A DNA stretch of 18,592 nucleotides from assembly GCA_050945235.1 (NCBI GenBank), contig JBMNSO010000023.1, positions 1 to 18,592 on the forward strand, written 5' to 3'. This document shows positions 1 to 6,357 of this stretch, piece after piece. Position 1 is the first letter of the stretch. Each line of letters begins with the position of its first letter. The stretch comes from DUOD01 sp050945235. GTDB lineage: Bacteria; Bacillota; Clostridia; DUOD01. Position numbers and translations under genes: made by a program. The notes below the pieces were generated by a model. That model was not told the origin of the DNA. It searched no databases and saw nothing but the letters and a program-made list of their open reading frames with translations.

Positions 1-114
1 TATCCTATTATCAATTCAGATTCCCATTCCCTTGGGTCTATAATGGAACCTATTCATTTTCTTACCATTTACCATCGGGATTTATTGCGAATGGTTTTTA
101 AAAATATTAGATAA
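1..114 (+). CDS. C-terminal fragment of a probable PHP-domain phosphoesterase (5' end outside window)
   Basis: The reading frame is open from base 1 to a TAA at 112-114 and gives 37 residues. They begin YPIINSDSHSLGSIMEP. The S-D-S-H quartet at fragment residues 6-9, preceded by a short hydrophobic strand, resembles the last metal-binding motif (SDAH/SDSH) near the C-terminus of PHP-domain phosphoesterases, which is followed by a short helix as here. From family knowledge, PHP-domain genes commonly sit just upstream of NuoE-like hydrogenase subunit genes in Clostridia, which supports the call. Only the tail is visible, so the substrate cannot be judged. The gene would be co-directional with the hydrogenase genes but separated from them by 153 bases containing a promoter-like sequence. 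Confidence 0.6.
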   Translation, partial: YPIINSDSHSLGSIMEPIHFLTIYHRDLLRMVFKNIR

Positions 115-118
115 ATAT

Positions 119-136
119 TTGTTAAATTTTTGCCAA
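119..136. promoter_or_regulatory. Candidate Rex (redox-sensing repressor) operator
   Basis: The sequence TTGTTAA-ATTT-TTGCCAA matches the known Rex consensus TTGTTAANNNNTTAACAA at 12 of 14 defined positions: the left half-site is perfect and the right has two mismatches. It lies five bases after the PHP stop codon and overlaps the candidate -35 box of the hydrogenase operon, so bound repressor would block RNA polymerase. Rex senses the NADH/NAD+ ratio and is known to control fermentative and hydrogenase genes in Clostridia. Binding is inferred, not shown. Confidence 0.6.
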
Positions 137-157
137 AAACTAATGCAATTTTATAAA
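130..157 (+). promoter_or_regulatory. Candidate promoter of the hnd operon
   Basis: A -35-like TTGCCA (130-135) and a -10-like TATAAA (152-157) are separated by 16 bases. Each matches the housekeeping sigma consensus at 5 of 6 positions. Initiation near 164 would leave a leader of about 100 bases before hndA. The -35 box is shared with the Rex-like palindrome. The surrounding DNA is very A+T-rich, so the exact hexamers are uncertain. Confidence 0.5.
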
Positions 158-267
158 TAATATGTTAAAATGATATAGAATTAATATTGATAAATTTTTA
201 TCAATATTATGGATTTGTTTTTAAAGTAATTTTATGTTTTCATATGTATTTTGAGGAGGGAGAGAAA

Positions 268-756
268 ATGTCTAAATGCAAAAACTGCAACGATTGCAAC
301 AATAATTTAGCATTTGAAAAATTAAAAGAAGTAATTGAAAAATACAAAAATAAAGAAGGGGCATTGATTCCTATAATGCATGAAGCTCAAGAAATCTTCG
401 GTTATCTTCCCATAGAAGTGCAGAATTATATAGCTGAAGCATTGGAAATATCCATAACGGATGTGTATGGTGTAGCCACCTTTTATTCTCAGTTTTCTTT
501 GAAACCAAAGGGAAAATACAATATTTCTGTTTGCATGGGTACCGCCTGTTATGTCAAAGGGGCCCAAAAGATATTAGACAGACTTAAAAAGGAATTGAAC
601 ATAGAGGTTGGAGAAACCACAGAAGATGGTAAGTTTACCATTACTGCTACCCGTTGCCTGGGAGCCTGTGGATTAGCACCTGTTATGACGATCAATGACG
701 ATGTTTACGGCAGACTGGTAGAGGACGACATACCGGGCATTATCAAAAAGTATTAA
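268..756 (+). CDS. hndA: NuoE-like [2Fe-2S] subunit of NAD(P)-linked [FeFe]-hydrogenase (HndA/HydC type)
   Basis: This 162-residue protein is the small electron-transfer subunit of the soluble multisubunit hydrogenase, equivalent to NuoE of complex I. The N-terminal helical region (about residues 14-75) includes ALIPIMHEAQEIFGYLP and YGVATFYSQF, which are hallmarks of the family. The thioredoxin-like domain then supplies four cluster ligands in C-x4-C and C-x3-C spacing: C89, C94, C130 and C134. The start is the ATG behind GGAGGG at 255-260. The frame is open further upstream to 187, but that stretch has no ribosome site and no family similarity. An N-terminal CxxCxxC (C4, C7, C10) precedes the usual fold and is unusual. 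The stop lies 2 bases before the next gene, which points to translational coupling. The protein is cytoplasmic. Confidence 0.92.
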   Translation: MSKCKNCNDCNNNLAFEKLKEVIEKYKNKEGALIPIMHEAQEIFGYLPIEVQNYIAEALEISITDVYGVATFYSQFSLKPKGKYNISVCMGTACYVKGAQKILDRLKKELNIEVGETTEDGKFTITATRCLGACGLAPVMTINDDVYGRLVEDDIPGIIKKY

Positions 757-758
757 AG

Positions 759-1301
759 ATGCGCGACTTATCCCTTCATATACTGGATATTGTTCAAAAT
801 TCTATAGATGCAGCCGCTGATTTTATAGAAGTAATAATAGAAGAACAGCCGGTGGAGGACCAACTGGTAATAACCATCAGGGACAACGGGAAGGGAATGG
901 ATGAAAGCCTGGTAAAAAAAGTAACCGACCCTTTCGTAACAGGAAGAACGAGTAGAAAAGTAGGTCTTGGGTTGTCTTTGCTGGAAGCAGCGGCTCAAAG
1001 ATGCGATGGTAGCCTTAATATTAGTTCCCGTCCCGGTATGGGGACAACTGTCACGGTACGGTTTAGATATAAACATATAGACAGGCCTCCCTTGGGTGAC
1101 TTAACGCAAACAATGATAAGTTTAATTCTATGTAACCCTGATATAAACTTCCTGTTTAGTTATGTATATGGCTGCAGGGAATTCACGTTGGATACCAGAG
1201 AGATAAGGACATATATTGGTGATATGCCCATAAGTGATGAAAGGGTTATTGGTTGGATAAGGGAGTATATGGAGGAAGGAATAAACGGGAAAATTGATTA
1301 A
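759..1301 (+). CDS. Small stand-alone GHKL (histidine-kinase-type) ATPase in the hydrogenase operon
   Basis: This 180-residue cytoplasmic protein consists mainly of a Bergerat-fold ATP-binding domain. The N-box asparagine is in LDIVQNSIDAAA (N14), the G1 box is RDNGKGMD (D42-M47), the G2 box is VGLGLSLL (68-75), and GMGTTVTV (93-100) closes the domain. There is no membrane segment, no HisKA dimerisation/phosphoacceptor helix and no receiver domain. A tail of about 75 residues follows that I do not recognise beyond this family. It is most like anti-sigma-factor or orphan kinase ATPases. It lies 2 bases after hndA and 19 before hndB. From memory, such ATPase genes recur between these subunit genes in Clostridia, so the arrangement is probably functional. 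A role in regulation or assembly is inference. Confidence 0.8.
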   Translation: MRDLSLHILDIVQNSIDAAADFIEVIIEEQPVEDQLVITIRDNGKGMDESLVKKVTDPFVTGRTSRKVGLGLSLLEAAAQRCDGSLNISSRPGMGTTVTVRFRYKHIDRPPLGDLTQTMISLILCNPDINFLFSYVYGCREFTLDTREIRTYIGDMPISDERVIGWIREYMEEGINGKID

Positions 1302-1320
1302 TTATTCGGAGGTGTTGAAT

Positions 1321-1701
1321 GTGAAGAGTATAAAAGAGCTGGAGGAAATAAGGAAAAAAACCTTGGAAAAGGTCAACTTACGCAAGGACAGAAAAGGTAC
1401 CAGAGTAGTTGTAGGAATGGCTACATGTGGAATAGCCGCAGGCGCCAGACCGGTACTTTTGTCATTTGTAGAAGAGATAAATAAAAGAAAGCTTATGGAT
1501 GTAACTGTATCCCAAACAGGATGTATAGGTGTATGCAGGTTGGAGCCTATTGTAGAAGTTTATAAGCCAGGACAGGATAAAGTAACCTATGTAAAGATGA
1601 CACCGGATAAGGTTGCAAAGGTTGTGTCTGAGCATATAGTCAATGACAATCCAGTTATAGAATATACAATAGGGTATACAGAGAATAAGGACAACAAATA
1701 G
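1321..1701 (+). CDS. hndB: HndB-like thioredoxin-fold [2Fe-2S] subunit of NAD(P)-linked hydrogenase
   Basis: This 126-residue subunit begins with a helical MKSIKELEEIRKK segment. A thioredoxin-like ferredoxin domain follows, containing MATCGIAAGARPV (C36) and QTGCIGVCRLEP (C68, C72). It matches the HndB subunit of NADP-reducing hydrogenases and presumably passes electrons between NuoF-type and catalytic subunits. Only three of the four canonical cluster cysteines are present, because the position five residues after C36 is Gly, not Cys. The start is GTG at 1321, eight bases after GGAGG (1308-1312). TTG codons at 1294 and 1315 in the same frame lie before or against the ribosome site and are less likely. 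The next gene starts 20 bases on, so this is one operon. Confidence 0.87.
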   Translation: MKSIKELEEIRKKTLEKVNLRKDRKGTRVVVGMATCGIAAGARPVLLSFVEEINKRKLMDVTVSQTGCIGVCRLEPIVEVYKPGQDKVTYVKMTPDKVAKVVSEHIVNDNPVIEYTIGYTENKDNK

Positions 1702-1721
1702 TTTGTAAAGGAGGTATAAAA

Positions 1722-3518
1722 ATGGATTTTTTCCGCTCTCATGTTTTGGTATGCGGCGGAACTGGATGTCATGCATCGGGTTCCGATAATTTGATAAAGG
1801 AATTTGACAAGCTCATTGAAGAAAAAAAATTACAAAAGGAAGTAAAAATAGTAAGAACAGGTTGTTTTGGTCTTTGTGAATTAGGTCCTGTTGTAATTGT
1901 CTATCCCGAAGGAGCGTTCTATAGCAGGGTTAAACAAGAGGATGTACAGGAAATAGTAGAGGAACATTTAATAAAGGGTAGGATAGTAAAGAGACTGTTA
2001 TACCACGATAGCATCGCCCATGATGATACAATAAAATCTTTGTCGGATGTTGATTTCTATAAAAAGCAAATGAGAATAGCTTTAAGAAACTGTGGTGTAA
2101 TAGATCCTGAGAGTATTGACGAATATATCGCCTTTGATGGATATAAAGCTCTGGCTAAGGTACTGACAGAAATGACTAGAGAAGAAGTAATAGATACCAT
2201 CAAAAAGTCAGGCCTTAGGGGAAGGGGCGGCGGTGGTTTCCCGACGGGTTTGAAATGGGAGTTTACCTATAAAGCCAAAGGCGATAAGAAATATGTATGC
2301 TGTAATGCTGATGAGGGAGACCCTGGTGCTTTTATGGATAGGAGCATCCTGGAAGGTGATCCCCATGCATTGTTAGAAGCCATGGCCATTGCAGGTTATG
2401 CCGTAGGTTCCGATCAAGGGTATATATATGTCAGGGCAGAATATCCTATAGCAGTAAGAAGGCTTAACATTGCCATTGAACAGGCTAGGGAATATGGACT
2501 CTTGGGTAATAATATTTTCGATTCGGGGTTTAATTTCGACATCGAAATTAGGCTGGGTGCAGGAGCCTTTGTCTGCGGTGAGGAAACGGCGTTAATGGCT
2601 TCAATAGAAGGTAGAAGAGGAGAACCCAGGCCCAGGCCTCCATTCCCCGCTAGTAAGGGTTTATTTAATAAACCAACCTTGCTAAATAATGTGGAAACCT
2701 ATGCCAATATTCCCCAGATAATTCTAAAGGGCAGCGAATGGTTTTCCTCGATAGGAACAGAAGGCAGTAAAGGTACCAAGGTATTTGCCTTGGGGGGCAA
2801 CATTAATAACACTGGTTTGCTGGAGATACCGATGGGTACCACTTTAAGGGAGATTGTATATGAAATAGGCGGAGGAATACCCAACGGGAAAAAATTTAAA
2901 GCGGCTCAAACCGGGGGACCATCTGGTGGTTGTATACCCGCTTCCCACCTGGATACGCCCATAGACTATGATTCCCTTATAGAAATCGGGTCAATGATGG
3001 GTTCCGGCGGATTGATAGTTATGGATGAAGATAACTGTATGGTGGATATAGCAAGGTTTTTCCTGGACTTCACTGTTGAAGAATCTTGCGGCAAGTGTCC
3101 GCCATGCAGAATAGGCACCAAGAGAATGCTTGAGATACTAGATAGGATAACCAGCGGCAATGGTCAGGAAGGTGATATCGAAAAACTCGAAACTTTAGCA
3201 AGGAATATTAAGGCTTCTGCTCTGTGCGGACTGGGGCAGACGGCGCCAAACCCGGTATTAAGTACCTTGAGGTATTTCAGGGATGAATATGAAGCCCATA
3301 TCAAAGAAAAGAGATGCCCGGCAGGGGCATGCCAAGCACTATTAAGTTACACTATTATCGATGACCAGTGCAAGGGTTGTGGCATATGTGCAAAGCATTG
3401 TCCTGTAGGTGCAATAACCGGAAAGCCTAAATCTCCTTATATTATAGATCAGGAAAAATGCATAAAATGCGGTGTATGTTTTGAAAAATGTCCGTTCAAG
3501 GCAATAGAGAAGAAATAG
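1722..3518 (+). CDS. hndC: NuoF-like FMN/NADH-binding subunit of [FeFe]-hydrogenase (HndC/HydB type)
   Basis: This 598-residue flavoprotein is the NAD(P)H-reacting and probable bifurcation-site subunit. In order it shows an N-terminal thioredoxin-like [2Fe-2S] domain (C11, C16, C48, C52), the FMN/NADH-binding core with GLRGRGGGGFPTGLKWEF (164-181) and NADEGDPGAFMDR (195-207), and an SLBB region. The N3-type [4Fe-4S] site follows at SCGKCPPCRIG (C456, C459, C462) with C502. A bacterial-ferredoxin tail has two [4Fe-4S] motifs (C550/553/556/560 and C580/583/586/590). The paired cysteines in RCPAGAC (C532, C537), just before the ferredoxin tail, lie where bifurcating HydB proteins have an additional metal site. 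The ribosome site AAAGGAGGT precedes ATG 1722. All key residues are present, and the length fits the HydB/HndC family. Confidence 0.95.
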   Translation: MDFFRSHVLVCGGTGCHASGSDNLIKEFDKLIEEKKLQKEVKIVRTGCFGLCELGPVVIVYPEGAFYSRVKQEDVQEIVEEHLIKGRIVKRLLYHDSIAHDDTIKSLSDVDFYKKQMRIALRNCGVIDPESIDEYIAFDGYKALAKVLTEMTREEVIDTIKKSGLRGRGGGGFPTGLKWEFTYKAKGDKKYVCCNADEGDPGAFMDRSILEGDPHALLEAMAIAGYAVGSDQGYIYVRAEYPIAVRRLNIAIEQAREYGLLGNNIFDSGFNFDIEIRLGAGAFVCGEETALMASIEGRRGEPRPRPPFPASKGLFNKPTLLNNVETYANIPQIILKGSEWFSSIGTEGSKGTKVFALGGNINNTGLLEIPMGTTLREIVYEIGGGIPNGKKFKAAQTGGPSGGCIPASHLDTPIDYDSLIEIGSMMGSGGLIVMDEDNCMVDIARFFLDFTVEESCGKCPPCRIGTKRMLEILDRITSGNGQEGDIEKLETLARNIKASALCGLGQTAPNPVLSTLRYFRDEYEAHIKEKRCPAGACQALLSYTIIDDQCKGCGICAKHCPVGAITGKPKSPYIIDQEKCIKCGVCFEKCPFKAIEKK

Positions 3519-3547
3519 GATAAATAAACGGAAAGGGAGTGAGAAGG

Positions 3548-5290
3548 ATGGATAAGGTAACAATAACCATAGACGGAAAGAAAGTGGAAGTTCCTAGCAA
3601 TTATACCGTTCTTGAAGCTGCAAAAAGCGTTAATATAGATATACCCACCCTTTGCTATTTAAAGGGTACAAACGAAATTGGTGCATGCAGGATGTGTCTT
3701 GTAGAAGTTAAGGGAACAAGGTCCCTACAGGCTTCTTGTGTATATCCGGTAGCGGATGGCATGGAAGTCGTAACCAATTCCCCCGCAGTAAGAGAGGCCA
3801 GAAAAGTTAATTTAGAGCTTATTCTATCCAACCATGACAGAAAGTGTCTAACCTGTGTTAGAAACGGCAATTGTGAGCTTCAGAAACTGGCAGAGAAACT
3901 AAATGTAAAGGATATCAGATTTGAAGGTAAGAATATTGAACGAAATATAGATGATGCATCACCGTCTATAGTAAGGGACGCAAATAAGTGCATCCTATGT
4001 AGGAGATGTGTCAGCGTATGTCACAACGTGCAGGATGTAGGGGTAATCGCGGCAACGGAACGGGGCTTTAACACAATAGTAGAACCTGTTTTTAACAAGA
4101 GTATAGCAGAAGTGCCCTGCGTTAATTGCGGCCAGTGTATTATAGCTTGCCCCGTGGGTGCATTGAGGGAAAAGGATGACACTGATAGGGTGTGGAAGGC
4201 TTTAACCGACCCCGAGCTTCATGTTGTGGTACAGACAGCACCGGCAATAAGGGTTGCATTGGGTGAAGAATTCGGCATGCCTGTGGGTACCAGGGTTACT
4301 GGGAAAATGGTATCTGCATTGAGAAAACTGGGCTTTGATAAGGTATTTGATACGGATTTCGCAGCCGACCTGACTATAATGGAAGAAGGGACAGAACTTT
4401 TAAGTAGGCTTAAAAATGGTGGCAAGCTGCCTCTTATTACATCCTGTAGCCCTGGATGGATAAAATACTGTGAGCATTACCACCCGGATATGTTGGAAAA
4501 TTTGTCAACTTGTAAGTCTCCCCATGAAATGTTAGGAGCATTAGTAAAATCCTATTATGCCCAAAAAGAAGGGATAGATCCCTCCAAGATAGTTGTGGTA
4601 TCAATCATGCCCTGTACAGCTAAAAAGTTCGAGGCCCAAAGGCCGGAATTAAGCGCAACGGGATTCCCTGATGTGGATATTGTATTAACCACAAGAGAAC
4701 TGGCCCGTATGATAAAGGAGGCCGGGATAGACTTTAACGCTTTAGAAGATGATGACTTTGATAATACACTAGGTATTTCAACAGGTGCGGGGGTTATATT
4801 CGGAGCCACCGGTGGTGTTATGGAGGCAGCCTTAAGGACTGTGGCGGAAATAGTTACAGGCAAGGAAATAAAAGATATAGAATATAATAGCGTAAGGGGT
4901 ATAGACGGTGTAAAGGAAGCACAGATAGATATCGGCGATATAAAAATCAATGCCGCTGTTGCCCATGGCTTAGGTAATGCAAAAAAATTGTTGGATAAAG
5001 TAAAATCTGGAGAAAAGGAATATCATTTTATTGAGATAATGGCTTGTCCTGGTGGTTGTGTAACAGGAGGGGGACAGCCCATATTAAATGCTAAGGAACT
5101 TATGGATATAAACCCCAAGGTTGAAAGGGCAAAGGCTATATATTCTGAGGATCAGTCTTTAACCTTCAGGAAGTCCCATGAAAATCCACAGGTTAAAGCA
5201 ATATACGACGAATTCTTGGGCGAACCTAATAGTCATAAGGCCCATGAACTCCTTCATACCCATTATAAGAAAAGGATTAAATACTGCTAA
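3548..5290 (+). CDS. hndD: Catalytic [FeFe]-hydrogenase subunit, M3 type (HndD/HydA)
   Basis: This 580-residue protein is the H2-evolving/oxidising subunit. The N-terminus is a plant-type [2Fe-2S] ferredoxin domain (C36, C47, C50, C64). A His-ligated [4Fe-4S] site follows (H96, C100, C103, C109), then two [4Fe-4S] motifs (C148/151/154/158 and C191/194/197/201). The H-cluster domain holds L1 TSCSPGW (C300), L2 MPCTAKKFEA (C356) and L3 MACPGGCVTGGGQP (C500, C504). A short small-subunit-like tail closes the protein. There is no C-terminal extra [2Fe-2S] domain as in the longer Thermotoga HydA, so the architecture is closest to HndD. The start is ATG 3548, eight bases after GGGAG; the in-frame GTG at 3539 lies inside that ribosome site. 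The gene ends the operon ahead of a hairpin terminator. The HydE/F/G maturases are not in the window. Confidence 0.96.
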   Translation: MDKVTITIDGKKVEVPSNYTVLEAAKSVNIDIPTLCYLKGTNEIGACRMCLVEVKGTRSLQASCVYPVADGMEVVTNSPAVREARKVNLELILSNHDRKCLTCVRNGNCELQKLAEKLNVKDIRFEGKNIERNIDDASPSIVRDANKCILCRRCVSVCHNVQDVGVIAATERGFNTIVEPVFNKSIAEVPCVNCGQCIIACPVGALREKDDTDRVWKALTDPELHVVVQTAPAIRVALGEEFGMPVGTRVTGKMVSALRKLGFDKVFDTDFAADLTIMEEGTELLSRLKNGGKLPLITSCSPGWIKYCEHYHPDMLENLSTCKSPHEMLGALVKSYYAQKEGIDPSKIVVVSIMPCTAKKFEAQRPELSATGFPDVDIVLTTRELARMIKEAGIDFNALEDDDFDNTLGISTGAGVIFGATGGVMEAALRTVAEIVTGKEIKDIEYNSVRGIDGVKEAQIDIGDIKINAAVAHGLGNAKKLLDKVKSGEKEYHFIEIMACPGGCVTGGGQPILNAKELMDINPKVERAKAIYSEDQSLTFRKSHENPQVKAIYDEFLGEPNSHKAHELLHTHYKKRIKYC

Positions 5291-5349
5291 CAGCCAATTG
5301 TAGATAAGACTTCGTTGTGTGGCAGTTGCAGTCCGTAGATTAGAACTTT

Positions 5350-5390
5350 AAAAGGGGACCGGTCCAGCTATGGACGGGCCCCTTTTTTGT
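5350..5390 (+). terminator. Intrinsic terminator of the hnd operon
   Basis: AAAAGGGG (5350-5357) pairs with CCCCTTTT (5379-5386). An inner stem continues the helix with one bulge and one mismatch around the loop AGCTAT. A run of six T (5383-5388) follows. It lies 60 bases after the hndD stop and should end the hydrogenase transcript. Confidence 0.85.
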
Positions 5391-5408
5391 ATTGTATCAA
5401 CAACAATG

Positions 5409-5438
5409 AAAAAGCCAATAATAATCGAGAGGCTTTTT
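5409..5438 (+). other. Small inverted repeat before the TauE-like genes (second terminator or leader hairpin)
   Basis: AAAAAGCC (5409-5416) and GGCTTTTT (5431-5438) form a perfect 8-bp stem with a 14-base loop, 20 bases after the hnd terminator. The T tract belongs to the stem. It could be a backup terminator, or a leader hairpin that partly covers the GAGAGG at 5427-5432 upstream of the next gene. Confidence 0.5.
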
Positions 5439-5452
5439 TAAGGATGATGAGA

Positions 5453-5812
5453 ATGGGAAAGGTACAATATTTAAAGGTTATAATTTGCGGGCTGGCTACA
5501 GGATTATTTAATGGTTTGTTCGGGGCTGGCGGTGGCATAGTTCTTGTTCCATCCCTTGTATTATTATTGGGTGTTGAGGAGCATGATGCCCATGCAACTG
5601 CCATTTCCGTCATACTGCCCCTGACCCTGATAAGCGCTTTTATATATTATACGAAGGATATTGTTGACTGGGATATTACCACGAAGGTGGCCTTAGGTGG
5701 AATGGTGGGAGGTTATGTAGGAGCCAAAATAATGAACCGGCTATCAGCAAACCTTCTGAGAAAAATTTTTTCAATATTTATGGTCATAGCAGCCATTAGG
5801 ATGATTGTGTAA
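5453..5812 (+). CDS. TauE/SafE-family membrane protein, N-terminal half (half-size subunit)
   Basis: This 119-residue protein has about four hydrophobic segments. It carries GLFNGLFGAGGGIVLVP (17-33) and HATAISVILP, the signature of the first repeat of TauE/SafE (DUF81) anion exporters, a family associated with sulfite, sulfoacetate or organosulfur export. Normal family members are about 250 residues with two such repeats; here only one is encoded. ATG 5453 has AAGGA eight bases upstream. ATG 5444 and 5447 in the same frame are alternatives, and the frame runs up to a TTG inside the terminator T tract, which is not credible as a start. Its TAA shares one base with the next ATG (TAATG), so the two halves are translationally coupled. 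The substrate is unknown. Confidence 0.82.
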   Translation: MGKVQYLKVIICGLATGLFNGLFGAGGGIVLVPSLVLLLGVEEHDAHATAISVILPLTLISAFIYYTKDIVDWDITTKVALGGMVGGYVGAKIMNRLSANLLRKIFSIFMVIAAIRMIV

Positions 5813-6180
5813 TGTTGTTGGTTTTAATAGGCTTGCTATCCGGAATTATTGGTGGCATGGGGATAGGGGGCGGTACCATACTAATTCCGGCCTTAATATT
5901 GCTAATTGGCCTAAAACAACAGATGGCCCAGAGTGTAAACCTTCTATCCTTTATACCCACTGCTATTATAGCATTGGTAATACATTGGAAGAACAAAAAC
6001 ATTAAATGGAAACTGGCCCTTAATATAATCCTTCTAGGGATTGTAGGAGCTATTATCGGTTCGTATTTGGCTGTATACCTTTCACCAGGATTGTTAAAAA
6101 GGCTTTTTGGCATATTTCTGTTAATTATGGGAGTGTATGAGTTTTTCAGAAAGGGAACGACAGCTAATAACAGAAAATGA
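5812..6180 (+). CDS. TauE/SafE-family membrane protein, C-terminal half (half-size subunit)
   Basis: This 122-residue membrane protein begins directly with a hydrophobic segment. GLLSGIIGGMGIGGGTILIP (7-26) mirrors the Gly-rich motif and following Pro of the preceding protein. The rest aligns segment by segment (a middle charged loop, then GAIIGSYLAVYLSPGLLKRLFGIFLLIMG), so the two proteins are homologous repeats and should pair to make one transporter. The start codon overlaps the upstream stop by one base, with no separate ribosome site. The C-terminus is basic and polar (FRKGTTANNRK), probably cytoplasmic. No neighbouring sulfur-metabolism gene is present to suggest a substrate, and there is no clear terminator within 90 bases downstream. 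Confidence 0.82.
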   Translation: MLLVLIGLLSGIIGGMGIGGGTILIPALILLIGLKQQMAQSVNLLSFIPTAIIALVIHWKNKNIKWKLALNIILLGIVGAIIGSYLAVYLSPGLLKRLFGIFLLIMGVYEFFRKGTTANNRK

Positions 6181-6231
6181 CAAGTATGTCAGGGTATTCT
6201 ACAAATATATCTATATATACTTAAAAAAAAA

Positions 6232-6246
6232 TATGTTATAATAACA
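6232..6246. promoter_or_regulatory. Candidate -10 box and overlapping inverted repeat upstream of rnf
   Basis: A perfect TATAAT lies at 6237-6242, inside the inverted repeat ATGTTAT-A-ATAACAT (7-bp arms, 1-base centre). No good -35 box is visible 16-18 bases upstream, so the promoter may need an activator, or the site may be an operator. Transcription from near 6249 would give a leader of about 110 bases before rnfC. Confidence 0.45.
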
Positions 6247-6274
6247 TGGACTATAAGTAATACCATAGGATATA

Positions 6275-6298
6275 AAAACCTGTAGGGGGTTTTATTTT
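6275..6298 (+). other. Weak hairpin followed by T-rich stretch in the rnf leader
   Basis: AAAACC (6275-6280) can pair with GGTTTT (6288-6293) around a 7-base loop, followed by ATTTTG. It may be a weak terminator for the TauE-like genes or an attenuator-like element in the rnf leader. Six base pairs is marginal. Confidence 0.3.
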
Positions 6299-6357
6299 GC
6301 TGGCAACCATAGACTGGTTATAAATTGTTCTATTCAGATAAAAGTGAGGTGTAAACG

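Noticed and set aside
187..267. In-frame 27-codon extension upstream of hndA
   Set aside because: It has no ribosome site and no family similarity, whereas the ATG at 268 has GGAGGG at good spacing.
4555..4950. 131-codon frame on the minus strand inside hndD
   Set aside because: It is antisense to a fully conserved catalytic domain, has Ser/Ile/Thr-rich shadow composition, and shows no recognisable motif.
5810..5812. Frameshift or nonsense mutation splitting one TauE gene
   Set aside because: The second ORF starts with its own ATG exactly at a coupled TAATG junction, and each half is a complete, well-formed repeat unit; kept as a two-gene call, though a read check is advised.
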